From positions 1 through 39,726 of the forward strand of contig NZ_JACMYP010000048.1 of assembly GCF_020889705.1 (NCBI RefSeq): a DNA stretch of 39,726 nt. The letters are read 5' to 3'. The notes under the pieces are model-generated. The model was given only the letters and a program-made list of their open reading frames with translations, was not told where the DNA came from and searched no databases. The position numbers and the translations under genes are program-made. The DNA is from Bradyrhizobium altum (lineage in GTDB: Bacteria > Pseudomonadota > Alphaproteobacteria > Rhizobiales > Xanthobacteraceae). This document shows positions 1 to 8,315 of the stretch, piece after piece (within the stretch, counting starts at the first letter, position 1; the number at the start of each line of letters is the position of its first letter).

Positions 1-1
1 G

Positions 2-520
2 CCGACCAACCGGCCGGTGCCGGGTGCCACGGTCGACATCTATCGCGTGTCGGCGGAAACCGGCGAGCGTATCGGCGGCCCGCTGCACAGCTCGCAGACC
101 GGCGCCGACGGCCGCTGGGGGCCGGCGCAGGTCGATCCATCCTGGCCGCTCGAATTGGTGCTGACCTCGCCTGATGCAGTGACGACGCATATCTATCGCT
201 CGCCGTTTCCGCGCTCGTCCGAGATCGTGCACCTGCGCGCGGCACGACCGCTGCTGCCTGCCGATGCCGGTGCCGGCGCAATCGTGCTGATGTCACGGCC
301 GCGCGGCTATTTCGGGCTGCCGCGCGATATCGTGCTGCTGGACGGCAAGGAACCGGCCGATGTCAAATCCGGCGTGCCGACCGATGCGGTGACGACGTTG
401 CGGCTCGCCGCAGCCGATCTCGGCCGTCCGGTCGCTGCGATCTTCAATGGGGAGCGCATCGTGGCGCGGGCCTGGCCGGCGTCGGAGAATCGGATTGCAG
501 TCGCCGAGCTGACTTATTAG
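2..520 (+). CDS. C-terminal fragment of a probable alpha/beta-hydrolase (lipase-like), 5' end outside the window
   Basis: The frame is open from base 2 to a TAG at 518-520, so the gene begins before the window and only 172 residues are visible. The first visible segment (PGATVDIYRV, then TGADGRWGP) looks like a carbohydrate-binding-type beta-sandwich, in which a polar 'adornment' strand is followed by a TGxDG turn. It is followed by a THIYRSPFPRSS stretch. From memory this arrangement resembles the C-terminal accessory domain of bacterial and archaeal lipases or PHB-depolymerase-like hydrolases. No catalytic Ser or His is visible in the fragment, so hydrolase is an inference from the accessory domain only. 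It lies 83 bp upstream of the P450 start on the same strand and could be co-transcribed with it. A GTG at 17 is in frame but is not a convincing start because the homologous-looking sequence continues upstream of it. Confidence 0.55.
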   Translation, partial: PTNRPVPGATVDIYRVSAETGERIGGPLHSSQTGADGRWGPAQVDPSWPLELVLTSPDAVTTHIYRSPFPRSSEIVHLRAARPLLPADAGAGAIVLMSRPRGYFGLPRDIVLLDGKEPADVKSGVPTDAVTTLRLAAADLGRPVAAIFNGERIVARAWPASENRIAVAELTY

Positions 521-603
521 GTCTGGTGCAGGGTCCGCGCGCCTTCATGGCGCCGGGATCGCATGGCCGGATCGGCCGTTGCGTGAGGCAGGAAGCGAGG
601 ACC

Positions 604-1989
604 ATGAGCATAGCCGAAGTCTACGACATCACGGTCACGCGGCGTCCCCTGGTCCCGCCCGCGCCGCCACGCGCGCCCGACGACATGGGTGCGTTCGAGC
701 GGATGCGGGTGATGCGCAACTCGCCGATCGAAACCTGGGGCCAGCGCGCCTATGAGGACGACATCGTCCAGGGCCGCTTTCTCGGCCGCTCGAGCTTCAT
801 CCTCAACACGCCGGATGCGATCCGCCATGTGCTGGTCGACAATTACGAGAACTACACCCGCACGCCGGCCGGCATCCGCGTGCTGCGTCCGATGCTGGGC
901 GAGGGACTGCTGATCGCCGAGGGCCGCGCGTGGAAGCATCAGCGCCGCACGCTGGCGCCGGCGTTCACGCCGCGCGCGGTGACGACGCTGGTGCCGTACA
1001 TGATCGCGGCGGTCGACGAGACCATCGCCAAGCTGAAGGCCGCGAGCGGCGGCCCGGTCGATCTGCGCGAGGTGATGCAGCGCATGACGCTGGAGATCGC
1101 CGGCCGCACCATGTTCTCGTTCGGCATGGATCGCCACGGCGCCGCGCTGCGCGACTTCGTGATGGAGTATGGCGACACGCTGGCGCGGCCGCACATGCTC
1201 GACCTGGTACTGCCCCTGAGCTGGCCGACCCTGCAGGATTTCCGGCGCGCCCGTTTCCGCAAGCGCTGGACCGCGTTTGTCGGCCAGCTGATGGCCGAGC
1301 GTCGCGCCGCCGGCAAGGACGACAACGCGCCGGGGCGCGACCTGTTCGACCTGATGGGCGCCGCGCGCGATCCTGAAACCGGCGAGGCCTTCACCGACGC
1401 CCAGCTCGGTGACCAGGTCGCGACCATGATCCTGGCCGGTCATGAGACGACCGCCACCGCGCTGTTCTGGGCGCTCTATCTGCTGGCGCTCGATCCCGAG
1501 ACCCAGGAACAATTGGCAGCAGAAGTCAGGAGCGTGACGACGTCCGGCGCGCTCGACATCGAGCGGCTGAAATTCACCCGCGCGGTGATCGACGAAACCA
1601 TGCGGCTTTATCCGCCGGTGTTCCTGATCGCGCGTGCGGCTGGTGGTCCCGACACCATCGCGGGCCGTCCGGTCAGGAAGCATGACGTAATCCTGATCGC
1701 GCCGTGGCTGCTGCACCGGCATGAAAAGCTGTGGCGCGAGCCGAACGCGTTCGTGCCGCAACGTTTCATGACGGAGACGCCGCCCGATCGCTTCGCCTAT
1801 CTGCCGTTCGGGGTCGGTGCGCGGGTCTGTATCGGCGCGCATTTCGCGCTGGTCGAGGCGACGCTTGCGCTTGCGCGGATCATCGGCACGTTCCGTGTCG
1901 CGCTGGCGGACAAGGATCCGGTGCTTCCGATCGGCGTGGTGACGACACAGCCGAACCGCTCCCCGGTGTTCACGATCAAGCTGCGCTGA
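604..1989 (+). CDS. Cytochrome P450 monooxygenase
   Basis: A haem-thiolate monooxygenase of 461 residues, the usual length for a soluble bacterial P450. It has the C-helix W-x-x-x-R (WKHQR, about 110-114), the I-helix oxygen-activation motif AGHETT (278-283), the K-helix ExxR (ETMR, 331-334) and the haem-binding loop FGVGARVCIG (402-411), with Cys409 as the iron ligand. There is no N-terminal membrane anchor, so it should be cytosolic and use separate ferredoxin or reductase partners; none is encoded nearby. The ATG at 604 is preferred over an in-frame start at 526 because GAAGCGAGG lies just upstream and the extension (526-603) has no P450 character. The substrate cannot be deduced. The sequence style (AGHETTATALFW, LPFGVGARVCIG) resembles the CYP102/CYP4-like and CYP110-like bacterial clades acting on fatty acids or terpenoids, but that is only a suggestion. 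Confidence 0.95.
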   Translation: MSIAEVYDITVTRRPLVPPAPPRAPDDMGAFERMRVMRNSPIETWGQRAYEDDIVQGRFLGRSSFILNTPDAIRHVLVDNYENYTRTPAGIRVLRPMLGEGLLIAEGRAWKHQRRTLAPAFTPRAVTTLVPYMIAAVDETIAKLKAASGGPVDLREVMQRMTLEIAGRTMFSFGMDRHGAALRDFVMEYGDTLARPHMLDLVLPLSWPTLQDFRRARFRKRWTAFVGQLMAERRAAGKDDNAPGRDLFDLMGAARDPETGEAFTDAQLGDQVATMILAGHETTATALFWALYLLALDPETQEQLAAEVRSVTTSGALDIERLKFTRAVIDETMRLYPPVFLIARAAGGPDTIAGRPVRKHDVILIAPWLLHRHEKLWREPNAFVPQRFMTETPPDRFAYLPFGVGARVCIGAHFALVEATLALARIIGTFRVALADKDPVLPIGVVTTQPNRSPVFTIKLR

Positions 1990-2071
1990 CCTTGCGCGGC
2001 GGTGTCCCAATGCTCATCTACAGCGGGTTGACTCTTCGTCGAATCGTCATCCCGCTCTATCTCTTTGTTTT

Positions 2072-2120
2072 GAGCATGATCTTTGCGGAAAACCGCTACA
2101 CACCTTTCCGGATCATGCTC
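2072..2120 (-). repeat. Palindromic intergenic repeat, copy 1 of 5 (short form, inverted)
   Basis: Perfect 10-base terminal arms, GAGCATGATC (2072-2081) and GATCATGCTC (2111-2120), enclose a core containing GCGGAAAACCGC, the reverse complement of the core in the other copies. The downstream arm is followed by TAG, as at other copies. It lies in the 5' leader of the adenylate cyclase gene, ending two bases before that gene's AGGGG ribosome-binding site, so the hairpin could affect cyclase translation. Confidence 0.85.
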
Positions 2121-2132
2121 TAGGGGCTCACC

Positions 2133-3542
2133 ATGAGCGATACGCAAGCCCACTTCGCAGTCCTCAGGCAGACGACCGATCCGGCCGTCGTCGATGCCAT
2201 GCAGCAACTGATCGCGGACGGCCATGACCGCGAGCTCAATCGTATCAACGTTCTGGATTTCGCGGGCCGCACCGGGCTCGACCAGGAGAAGGTGATCTCC
2301 GGCTTCCTGCATGCTTCGCGGCTCGGCCTGTTCGACATGAGCTGGAACGTGCTGTGTCCGGGCTGTGGCGGCGTGCTCGACGCCCACACCACGCTGAAGT
2401 CGCTGCGCCATGACGACTACAATTGCGCGCTGTGCGCAGCCGGCTACGAGGCCTCCGTCGACGAGCTGGTCGAGGTTGCCTTCACGGTCAGCCCGCGGGT
2501 CCGTCACATCGCCGCGCACGAGCCGAACACGCTGCCGATCTGGGAATATTTCCGACAGATGTTCTGGAGTTCCGGGATCGAGTTCGACGAAAGCGCGGTG
2601 TCGACCCTGATCAACGAGGTGACGCTGGAGGGGCTCGAGCTGCCGCCCGGCGAAAAGGCGATCCTGTCGCTCAATCTGCCCAATCAATTCGTCATCGTGT
2701 TCGAGCCGGTGACGCATTCGGCGCACTTCTTTGCTGTCGAGGGCGAGCCGACCACCGAGCGCCAGCAGTTCTCGATCGCGTTCAACAAGTCTCATGCGCC
2801 GACCGGCACCTCGACGATGCGGCCGGGGCCGCTGCGGCTCTCGCTGGAGAATCACGCCGACGTTCGCGTGCTGCCGTCGGTGTGGATCGCGGGCGATCCG
2901 CTGCACAAATTGCTCGGCAAGCGCAAGCCGATCCTCACTGCGAAGCGGATGCTGTCGAACCAGACCTTCCGCGACGTGTTCAAGGCCGACAACCTCACCG
3001 TCGACCAGCGGCTGAAGATCACCGCGCTGACCTTCCTGTTCACCGATCTCAAAGGATCGACCGCGCTCTATGAGCGGGTCGGCGATCTCGCCGCGTTCGA
3101 CCTGGTGCGCGCGCATTTCCACGCGCTGCTCGAGATCATCGCCTCCGAACACGGCGCAGTCGTGAAGACGATCGGCGATGCCGTGATGGCAACCTTCATC
3201 CGGCCCGAGCACGCATTGTCGGCGGGCCTGCGGATGCGGGCCGCGATGAAGCAGCTCAACACCGAGCGCGGCAAGGAAGATCTGATCGTCAAGATCGGCA
3301 TCCATGAGGGGCCGTGCCTCGCGGTGACGCTTAACGAGCGGCAGGATTATTTCGGCCAGACCGTGAATATCGCCGCACGGGTGCAGAGCCTGTCGACGTC
3401 ACAGGAAATCCATTTGACCCAGCCGGTGATGGAAGCAGCGGAGGTCGCGGGCATCCTCGATCGCGCGGCGATCAAGCCGATCCAGAAGGAAGCGGCGCTG
3501 CGCGGCATTGCCGACAAGCTCGTGGTGTACGAGATACCGTAG
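2133..3542 (+). CDS. Class III adenylate cyclase with Cys-rich N-terminal region (DUF5939-like)
   Basis: A 469-residue predicted soluble nucleotide cyclase making cAMP from ATP. The N-terminal half carries CPGC (75-78) and CALC (98-101), a probable zinc ribbon, within a region I associate with DUF5939. The catalytic domain starts near 297. It has FTDLKGST with metal ligand Asp305, KTIGDAVMA with base-recognising Lys345 and second metal ligand Asp349, DYFGQTVN with Asp405, and NIAARV with Asn412 and Arg416 for transition-state binding. The Lys345/Asp405 pair predicts ATP rather than GTP as substrate. All catalytic residues are present, so it should be active, probably as a homodimer. The ATG at 2133 follows AGGGGCTCACC. 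There is no transmembrane segment, so the input signal must be cytosolic, perhaps sensed by the zinc ribbon. A Crp/Fnr-family regulator is encoded about 17 kb away, but a direct link is not shown. Confidence 0.93.
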   Translation: MSDTQAHFAVLRQTTDPAVVDAMQQLIADGHDRELNRINVLDFAGRTGLDQEKVISGFLHASRLGLFDMSWNVLCPGCGGVLDAHTTLKSLRHDDYNCALCAAGYEASVDELVEVAFTVSPRVRHIAAHEPNTLPIWEYFRQMFWSSGIEFDESAVSTLINEVTLEGLELPPGEKAILSLNLPNQFVIVFEPVTHSAHFFAVEGEPTTERQQFSIAFNKSHAPTGTSTMRPGPLRLSLENHADVRVLPSVWIAGDPLHKLLGKRKPILTAKRMLSNQTFRDVFKADNLTVDQRLKITALTFLFTDLKGSTALYERVGDLAAFDLVRAHFHALLEIIASEHGAVVKTIGDAVMATFIRPEHALSAGLRMRAAMKQLNTERGKEDLIVKIGIHEGPCLAVTLNERQDYFGQTVNIAARVQSLSTSQEIHLTQPVMEAAEVAGILDRAAIKPIQKEAALRGIADKLVVYEIP

Positions 3543-3641
3543 TCACATTGCCGATACGTAATGCTTGCTGAAACGTAATGCCGCAGCGGGAACCCGCGCG
3601 GATTGCGTCGGTCCTGTTTCCACGCCATATAGATTTCAACA

Positions 3642-3694
3642 GCGCATGGTCCGGAAAAGTGCGTAGCGGTTTTCCGGACAGATGCTCAATCAAA
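3642..3694 (+). repeat. Palindromic intergenic repeat, copy 2 of 5 (short form, degenerate arms)
   Basis: GCATGGTCCGGAAAAGTGCG is followed by TAGCGGTTTTCCGGA and GATGCTCAATCAAA. The inner stem CCGGAAAA / TTTTCCGG is intact, while the outer arms have drifted from GAGCATGATC. It sits between the cyclase stop and the TerB-family start, in the leader of the latter. Confidence 0.75.
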
Positions 3695-3724
3695 GCTTCC
3701 AGGCTTCATCCCACAGAGAGAGCG

Positions 3725-4227
3725 ATGCTCGACGGACTCCGCCAATTCATTGCCGATATCGTCTCCCCCGATGCCCAGGCTGACCGCGCCTTCGATGACG
3801 GCGACTACCGCCTGGCGGCGACCGCGCTATTGGTACATGTCGTCTCACTGGATGGTGAGCCGACGCCGGCCGAGACGCGCAAGCTGCACAGCCTGATCGA
3901 GAGCCGCTTTCAGCTCGATCCCGGCACCGCCGACAAGTTGATCGCCTCCGCCATGCGCGTCGAAGGCGAGGCCGTGGATCTCTATCACTTTACCAGTGTG
4001 ATCATGCGCTCGGTGAATGAGGAGGGACGGCTGCGCATCGTCGAGATGATGTGGGAGCTGGTCTATGCCGACGGCCAGGTCAGCGAGTTCGAGGACAATG
4101 TGGTCTGGCGCGCGCCGATCTGCTCGGCATTTCCTCGCGCGACCGCATCGATCTCAAGCACCGGGTCGCCGAGAAGCAGGCGGAGCTGCCAAAGGGCCCC
4201 TGGGGCACGGCAGACGCGGCAATCTGA
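3725..4227 (+). pseudogene. TerB-family (tellurite-resistance-like) protein gene with a -1 frameshift
   Basis: The first 129 or so residues from the ATG at 3725 (behind AGAGAG) match the small all-helical TerB/DjlA-like fold. The visible pattern includes AATALLVHVVSLDGEPT, then ETRKLHSLIESRF, and the second acidic loop ELVYADGQVSEFED, which is the usual place for TerB metal-binding acidic residues. At about 4109-4116 (TGGCGCGCGCCG) the frame is lost. Reading one frame back from 4114 restores a fitting C-terminus, ADLLGISSRDRIDLKHRVAE, ending at the TGA 4225-4227. In the unshifted frame the protein would instead run through low-complexity sequence to 4462 and overlap the next gene. One base seems missing from an alternating CG run, so this is either a real mutation or a sequencing error. 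TerB-family proteins are linked to membrane stress and tellurite response, but the role here is unknown. Confidence 0.8.
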
Positions 4228-4454
4228 CACGGCTGCCGGCGCAGGCGGACGCCCCCCTGCCGGCGTTGCGGATGACGAAATTTTAATGTCCGCCGCGATT
4301 GTGGGCGATCCGACTGAAAATCGGTCGTTTCGTCACGAAACCAGCGGCCCCGCCGCTATCCACAAGCCCATACGCGGCTTGCGTCACACCGCATCCCTAT
4401 GCTCTCGTCGCCCCGTTGGGGACCTCACTAGAATTTGCAGTAAGAGCTTGAAAC

Positions 4455-5234
4455 GTGACTGAGCGTGTGACGCTGATAACCGGGGCATCGGCGGGCATAG
4501 GCACCGAACTGGCGCGCGTGTTTGCATCGAATGGTCACCGCGTGGCGCTGGTGGCGCGGCGCGCCGATCGCCTGAAGACGCTTGCCGACGAGCTCGGTGC
4601 CAAGGGCGGCGCGGCGCCGATCGTGATTCCCTGCGATCTGCAGCAGACCGATGCCGGCGACAGGATCGCGCAGGCCCTGACCGAGGCCGGGGTCGAGGTC
4701 GAATATCTGGTCAATAATGCCGGCTTCGGCCTGTTCGGCCTTGCCGTGGAGCGCGACCGCGCCGAACAGCTCGACATCATCAACGTCAATATCCGCGCGC
4801 TGACCGACCTGACGCTGCGCTTTGCCGACCAGCTGATCCGCAACCGCGGCGGCATCCTCAATCTCGGTTCGATCGCCGGATTCCTGCCGGGCCCTGGCAT
4901 GGCCGTGTACTATGCCAGCAAGGCCTATGTGCTGTCGTTTTCCGAGGCGTTGCGCTGCGAACTGGCGCCGAAGGGCGTGCGCGTCACCGTGGTTTGCCCG
5001 GGTCCCGTGCCGTCCGAATTCCAGGACCGCGCCGGCTTTGCCCCCGGATTCGATTCCGCCATCCTCGACGTCGCGCCGGCGGAGGTCGCCCGCCAGGCCT
5101 ATCGCGGTCTGATGGCCAACAAGCGCGCCGTGCTGCCCGGCGCCTTCATCAAAATGGTGCCGTTCCTGCTCCGGCTGTTTCCGCGCTCCTTCATCCTGAC
5201 CGCGGTCGGCGGATTTCAACTCCGCAAGCGCTAG
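4455..5234 (+). CDS. Classical short-chain dehydrogenase/reductase (SDR)
   Basis: A 259-residue NAD(P)-dependent oxidoreductase with one Rossmann domain. Visible motifs are TGASAGIG (9-16) for cofactor binding, the NNAG strand motif, the catalytic Ser in LGSIAG and the catalytic YYASK (Tyr-x-x-x-Lys), followed by the PGPVPSEF loop. VARRAD after the second beta-strand favours NADP(H). The hydrophobic C-terminal stretch (MVPFLLRLFPRSFILTAVGG) suggests membrane association, as in the DltE/YqjQ-like group. The GTG start at 4455 has AAGAG upstream, and the nominal unshifted frame of the TerB gene overlaps it by 8 bp. The substrate is unknown. Confidence 0.9.
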   Translation: MTERVTLITGASAGIGTELARVFASNGHRVALVARRADRLKTLADELGAKGGAAPIVIPCDLQQTDAGDRIAQALTEAGVEVEYLVNNAGFGLFGLAVERDRAEQLDIINVNIRALTDLTLRFADQLIRNRGGILNLGSIAGFLPGPGMAVYYASKAYVLSFSEALRCELAPKGVRVTVVCPGPVPSEFQDRAGFAPGFDSAILDVAPAEVARQAYRGLMANKRAVLPGAFIKMVPFLLRLFPRSFILTAVGGFQLRKR

Positions 5235-5321
5235 CTTCACCGGAAAGCGCCCTTCATCGCCGTTAAGGCTGTTTCTGGCCCGCGATTTGCTTCGCACGGG
5301 TGTGCGCAAACTCACACGATG

Positions 5322-5336
5322 TTAACGACCACTTAG
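5322..5336. promoter_or_regulatory. Weak CtrA-like site (TTAA-N7-TTAG)
   Basis: TTAA at 5322-5325 and TTAG at 5333-5336 are separated by seven bases. This is one mismatch from the alphaproteobacterial CtrA core TTAA-N7-TTAA. It lies about 40 bp upstream of the glutamine amidotransferase start. One near match in a spacer can arise by chance. Confidence 0.25.
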
Positions 5337-5377
5337 CTATGATCGTGCCTTACGTGCCGAAACTTTAAGCAGAGGCA

Positions 5378-6205
5378 ATGTCGTTCCGGTCTGACCAATG
5401 CCGTGTCGTGGTGCCCTTCGCGAGTCGAAGGCCGGCCGCGGTCACGCCCAAGGATCAGATTGCGCATCGGATCTCGGACCAGGCGTCGCTGCGGCCGGTG
5501 CTGGTGGTCCTGCATCAGGAGACATCGACCCCCGGCCGGATCGGCAACGCCCTGCGCGCCCTGGGCTACCCCCTCGACATCCGCCGTCCGCGTTTCGGCG
5601 ACGCGCTGCCCGACACGCTCGAGGCGCATGCCGGCGCGGTGATCTTTGGTGGTCCGATGAGCGCCAACGATCCCGACGACTATGTGCGGCGCGAGATCGA
5701 CTGGATTTCAGTTCCGCTGCGCGAGCAGCGCCCGTTCCTCGGCATCTGCCTCGGTGCGCAGATGCTGGCGCGGCAACTCGGCGCCAAGGTCGCCCCGCAT
5801 CCGCAAGGCCGCGTCGAGGTCGGCTATTACCCGATCCGGCCGACGGAGGCCGGTCGCGCGCTGTGCCCGGACTGGCCTGCGCGGGTCTATCACTGGCATG
5901 GCGAGGGCTTTCAATTGCCCACGGACGCGGACCTGCTCGCAACGGGCGATGATTTCCCGGTGCAGGCGTTCCAGTTCGGCAACGCCTTCGGCCTGCAATT
6001 CCATCCCGACGTGACCTACGCGATGATGCATCGCTGGACCACGCGCGGTTGCGCGCGGATGGATTCGCCGGGCGCGCAGCCGGGTCATCGGCACTTCGCC
6101 GAGCGCGCCGTGCACGATGCCGCCGAGCGCGCGTGGCTGAAGCATTTCATCGACGGCTGGATCGCGCGCGTGCCGCGGCCGGTGATGCTGCAGGCCGCGG
6201 AATAG
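5378..6205 (+). CDS. Class I glutamine amidotransferase domain protein
   Basis: A 275-residue stand-alone GATase-1 protein. The nucleophile elbow is GICLGAQML with Cys124, and the catalytic His209 is in LQFHPDVT, with Asp211 in place of the more usual Glu. The FGGPMSANDPDD loop is typical of the GMP-synthase-like stand-alone family (including gamma-glutamyl-polyamine hydrolase relatives), which hydrolyses or transfers gamma-glutamyl amides. No synthetase partner is adjacent, so the acceptor is unknown. The first 35-40 residues precede the fold and are Arg-rich and poorly conserved in style. A start at an internal codon near VLVVLHQE (about 5498) is therefore possible, although AGAGGCA precedes the ATG at 5378. 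Confidence 0.88.
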   Translation: MSFRSDQCRVVVPFASRRPAAVTPKDQIAHRISDQASLRPVLVVLHQETSTPGRIGNALRALGYPLDIRRPRFGDALPDTLEAHAGAVIFGGPMSANDPDDYVRREIDWISVPLREQRPFLGICLGAQMLARQLGAKVAPHPQGRVEVGYYPIRPTEAGRALCPDWPARVYHWHGEGFQLPTDADLLATGDDFPVQAFQFGNAFGLQFHPDVTYAMMHRWTTRGCARMDSPGAQPGHRHFAERAVHDAAERAWLKHFIDGWIARVPRPVMLQAAE

Positions 6206-6353
6206 CCGCCGCGCGGAATTTCGCGCGTCACACGACACGGCTTTTCATTTTCGCTTCTGTGCTAGTCTCGCAACGGCCGCGCGCGGCGCCGCATGGTCGC
6301 GCGAATTCAGAACAACAAGACAAACACAACAACACGTACAGGGAGAGATCGCC

Positions 6354-7163
6354 GTGAGCTACGAACACATCCTCTATGAGGTCAGCGACAGGATCGCGAC
6401 CATCACGCTCAACCGCCCCGACCGCATGAATGCGTGGACCGCGATCATGGAGCGCGACGTGCGCCACGCGATGGAGGCGGCGGCCAATGACGACAATGTT
6501 CGCGTCATCGTGCTGACCGGCGCGGGCCGCGGCTTCTGCGCCGGCGCCGACATGGAAGCGTTGAAGGGGATCGATCCCAACGAGGTCAGGCGCGGCGAGA
6601 ACATTCCGTTCGACATGAACCGCCGCGCCGACTGGCAGACGCGCTACGCCTACTACCCCGCCATCAAGAAACCCGTGATCGCGATGCTCAACGGCGCCAC
6701 GGCCGGCATCGGCCTGGTCCACGCGCTGTATTGCGACCTGCGCTTCGCGGCCGACAGCGCGGTGTTCACCACCGCCTTCGCGCGGCGCGGCCTGATTGCC
6801 GAGCACGGCATCAGCTGGATGCTGCCGCGCATCGTCGGCCACGCCAACGCGCTCGATTTGTTGATGTCGGCGCGGCGCGTGCCGGCTGCGGAGGCGCTGC
6901 GCATCGGCCTCGTCAACCGGCTCTCTTCGCCGGAGAAGCTGCGTGAGGAAACCTATGCCTATGCCCGCGATCTCGCCGATCTCGTCTCGCCGAGCGCGAT
7001 CGCGACTATCAAGCGCCAAGTCTACGACGTGCCGTTCCAGACCCTCGCTGAAGCCACCATCGATGCCAACCGCGAAATGCAGATCGCGTTGAAGGGCAAT
7101 GATTTCAGGGAAGGCGTCGCGAGTTTTGTGGAGAAGCGGCCGCCACGGTTTACGGGGACGTGA
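6354..7163 (+). CDS. Enoyl-CoA hydratase/isomerase (crotonase) family protein
   Basis: A 269-residue crotonase-fold enzyme for acyl-CoA thioesters. The oxyanion-hole motifs are present: RGFCAGADME (59-68) and NGATAGIGL (113-121). The position normally held by the first catalytic Glu (the GGGxE motif of canonical hydratases) is occupied by Leu/Val in GIGLVHAL, while Glu150 in LIAEHGISW fills the second position. This single-Glu arrangement is common in a large actinobacterial and alphaproteobacterial subgroup whose precise reaction (hydratase, isomerase or hydrolase) is uncertain. The GTG start at 6354 is preceded by GGGAGAG. It is a single-gene unit whose leader (6206-6353) is AC-rich just before the start. 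Confidence 0.9.
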   Translation: MSYEHILYEVSDRIATITLNRPDRMNAWTAIMERDVRHAMEAAANDDNVRVIVLTGAGRGFCAGADMEALKGIDPNEVRRGENIPFDMNRRADWQTRYAYYPAIKKPVIAMLNGATAGIGLVHALYCDLRFAADSAVFTTAFARRGLIAEHGISWMLPRIVGHANALDLLMSARRVPAAEALRIGLVNRLSSPEKLREETYAYARDLADLVSPSAIATIKRQVYDVPFQTLAEATIDANREMQIALKGNDFREGVASFVEKRPPRFTGT

Positions 7164-7218
7164 GGAGGAGGGGGGCCTGGTTAGAAGTCCGTCTTCGCCC
7201 TCTGGACTTCGCCGGACA

Positions 7219-7277
7219 CCACCTTCGCTCTTCGGGCTCTGCGCAGCTGCGCCACGCGTAGCCCGAAGGGCGAAGCG

Positions 7278-7280
<3 letters not shown>
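7219..7280. repeat. Imperfect inverted repeat abutting tRNA-Ala
   Basis: The left arm (7219-7238, containing TTCGCTCTTCGGGCT) pairs with the right arm (7260-7280, containing AGCCCGAAGGGCGAA) around a GC-rich loop. The right arm includes the TGG that encodes the tRNA CCA end on the minus strand. It matches my recollection of a hairpin element widespread in Bradyrhizobium genomes. It lies directly downstream of the tRNA in its transcription direction, so it could form the 3' trailer hairpin or act as a terminator, though no U-tract follows. Confidence 0.6.
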
Positions 7281-7353
<73 letters not shown>

Positions 7354-7503
7354 ATTGCGGCCGGGTGTTGCTGAGTATCCCGGCCGTCAGTCGGGCGCCA
7401 TTTACAGTCCCGCCCAAGGCCAAGTCAAGAACGGTGAAACAACGGTTTTCGGCCCGTCCCGCCGGGAACTTCCCTTGTTTGCGGGGGGACGAACCGATAT
7501 TTA

Positions 7504-7573
7504 GAGCATGATCCGGACCCGGCGGGCCGCGCCAGCAAAAAGTGCGTCGCGGCTTTCCGAAAAGATCCTGCTC
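7504..7573 (+). repeat. Palindromic intergenic repeat, copy 3 of 5 (long 70-bp form)
   Basis: It begins GAGCATGATCCGGACCCGG and ends GATCCTGCTC. It aligns without gaps to the copy at 37861-37930, with nine differences over 70 positions. The long form carries an extra GC-rich segment absent from copies 1, 2 and 5. It lies in the 297-bp gap between tRNA-Ala and the YggT gene and is preceded by TAG like the other copies. I see no gene elsewhere in that gap. Confidence 0.85.
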
Positions 7574-7650
7574 AAACAAGAAGCGCGCTGGCGGCCCAGT
7601 CCGGTCTCGTTGCGCTTCACCTGGTCGTCCCACCCGCGAGCCCCCATCAT

Positions 7651-7941
7651 ATGCGCGCTGTTCTCGACATCGTCATCATCGTCCTCGACCTCTATGTCTG
7701 GCTCTTGATCGCCTCCGCCATCCTGTCCTGGCTGATCGCCTTCAATGTGGTCAACACGCGCAACCAGTTCGTCTCCGCGGTGGCCGAGTTCCTGTACCGG
7801 ATCACCGAGCCGGTGCTGCGGCCGATTCGCAACGTGATGCCGAATCTGGGCGGTCTCGATATCTCGCCGATCATCGTGATTCTGATCATTATGTTCATCC
7901 AGCGGGTGATCGCCTATTACGTCTATCCGAACGTGATCTGA
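7651..7941 (+). CDS. YggT-family integral membrane protein
   Basis: A 96-residue protein with two long hydrophobic helices (roughly 4-30 and 70-90), separated by the family's conserved cytosolic segment: RNQFVSAVAEFLYRITEPVLRP is followed by NVMPNLGGLDISPIIV. YggT proteins are inner-membrane proteins of poorly defined function, with links to osmotic stress and to cell division in other bacteria. It heads a run of same-strand genes with a DUF167 gene 37 bp on and folD directly after. The yggT-DUF167 (yggU) pairing is conserved across many proteobacteria, which supports the assignment. The 70-bp repeat lies in its leader. Confidence 0.93.
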   Translation: MRAVLDIVIIVLDLYVWLLIASAILSWLIAFNVVNTRNQFVSAVAEFLYRITEPVLRPIRNVMPNLGGLDISPIIVILIIMFIQRVIAYYVYPNVI

Positions 7942-7978
7942 TCCCTCGCGATCGACCCTTGCTGATGGAGCCCTGGCG

Positions 7979-8314
7979 ATGGATCCTTGGCGCTATTCCA
8001 CCGGGGGCATCAGCATCGCCTTGCGCGTGACGCCGCGCGGCGGCCGCGACGACATCGACGGGATCGAGACGCTGGCCAACGGCCGCTCGGTGGTGAAGGT
8101 GCGGGTCCGCACCATTGCGGAAGGCGGCGAGGCCAACCGTGCGGTGACCGAGCTGCTGGCCAAGGCGCTCGGCGTGCCCAAGGCCAGGGTGAAGCTGTTG
8201 TCCGGCGCCACCTCGCGGCTGAAGCAGGTGGCGGTGGACGGCGACCCGAAAGGGCTTGGCGAAACATTGCGGAAGTTGACGGCGGCCGGGCCGAACCAGC
8301 AAACAAGGGACTGA
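7979..8314 (+). CDS. DUF167 (YggU-family) protein
   Basis: A 111-residue protein with the DUF167 signatures: [19 protein letters not shown] near the N-terminus, [19 protein letters not shown] in the middle, and [15 protein letters not shown] towards the end. It is a small alpha/beta fold of unknown biochemical role, present from bacteria to humans. It sits between the YggT gene and folD, one base before the folD start codon, so translational coupling is likely. Confidence 0.93.
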   Translation: MDPWRYSTGGISIALRVTPRGGRDDIDGIETLANGRSVVKVRVRTIAEGGEANRAVTELLAKALGVPKARVKLLSGATSRLKQVAVDGDPKGLGETLRKLTAAGPNQQTRD

Positions 8315-8315
8315 C

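Noticed and set aside
517..3305. Long antisense open frames opposite the P450 and cyclase genes
   Set aside because: In GC-rich DNA with strong third-position bias the opposite strand stays open by chance. These frames are Arg/His/Gln-rich without recognisable motifs, whereas the sense frames carry complete active sites.
4228..4462. Read-through extension of the TerB-family frame to 4462
   Set aside because: This part is Arg/Ser/Ala-rich, is created by the frameshift, and overlaps the next gene; the shifted frame gives the natural end at 4225-4227.
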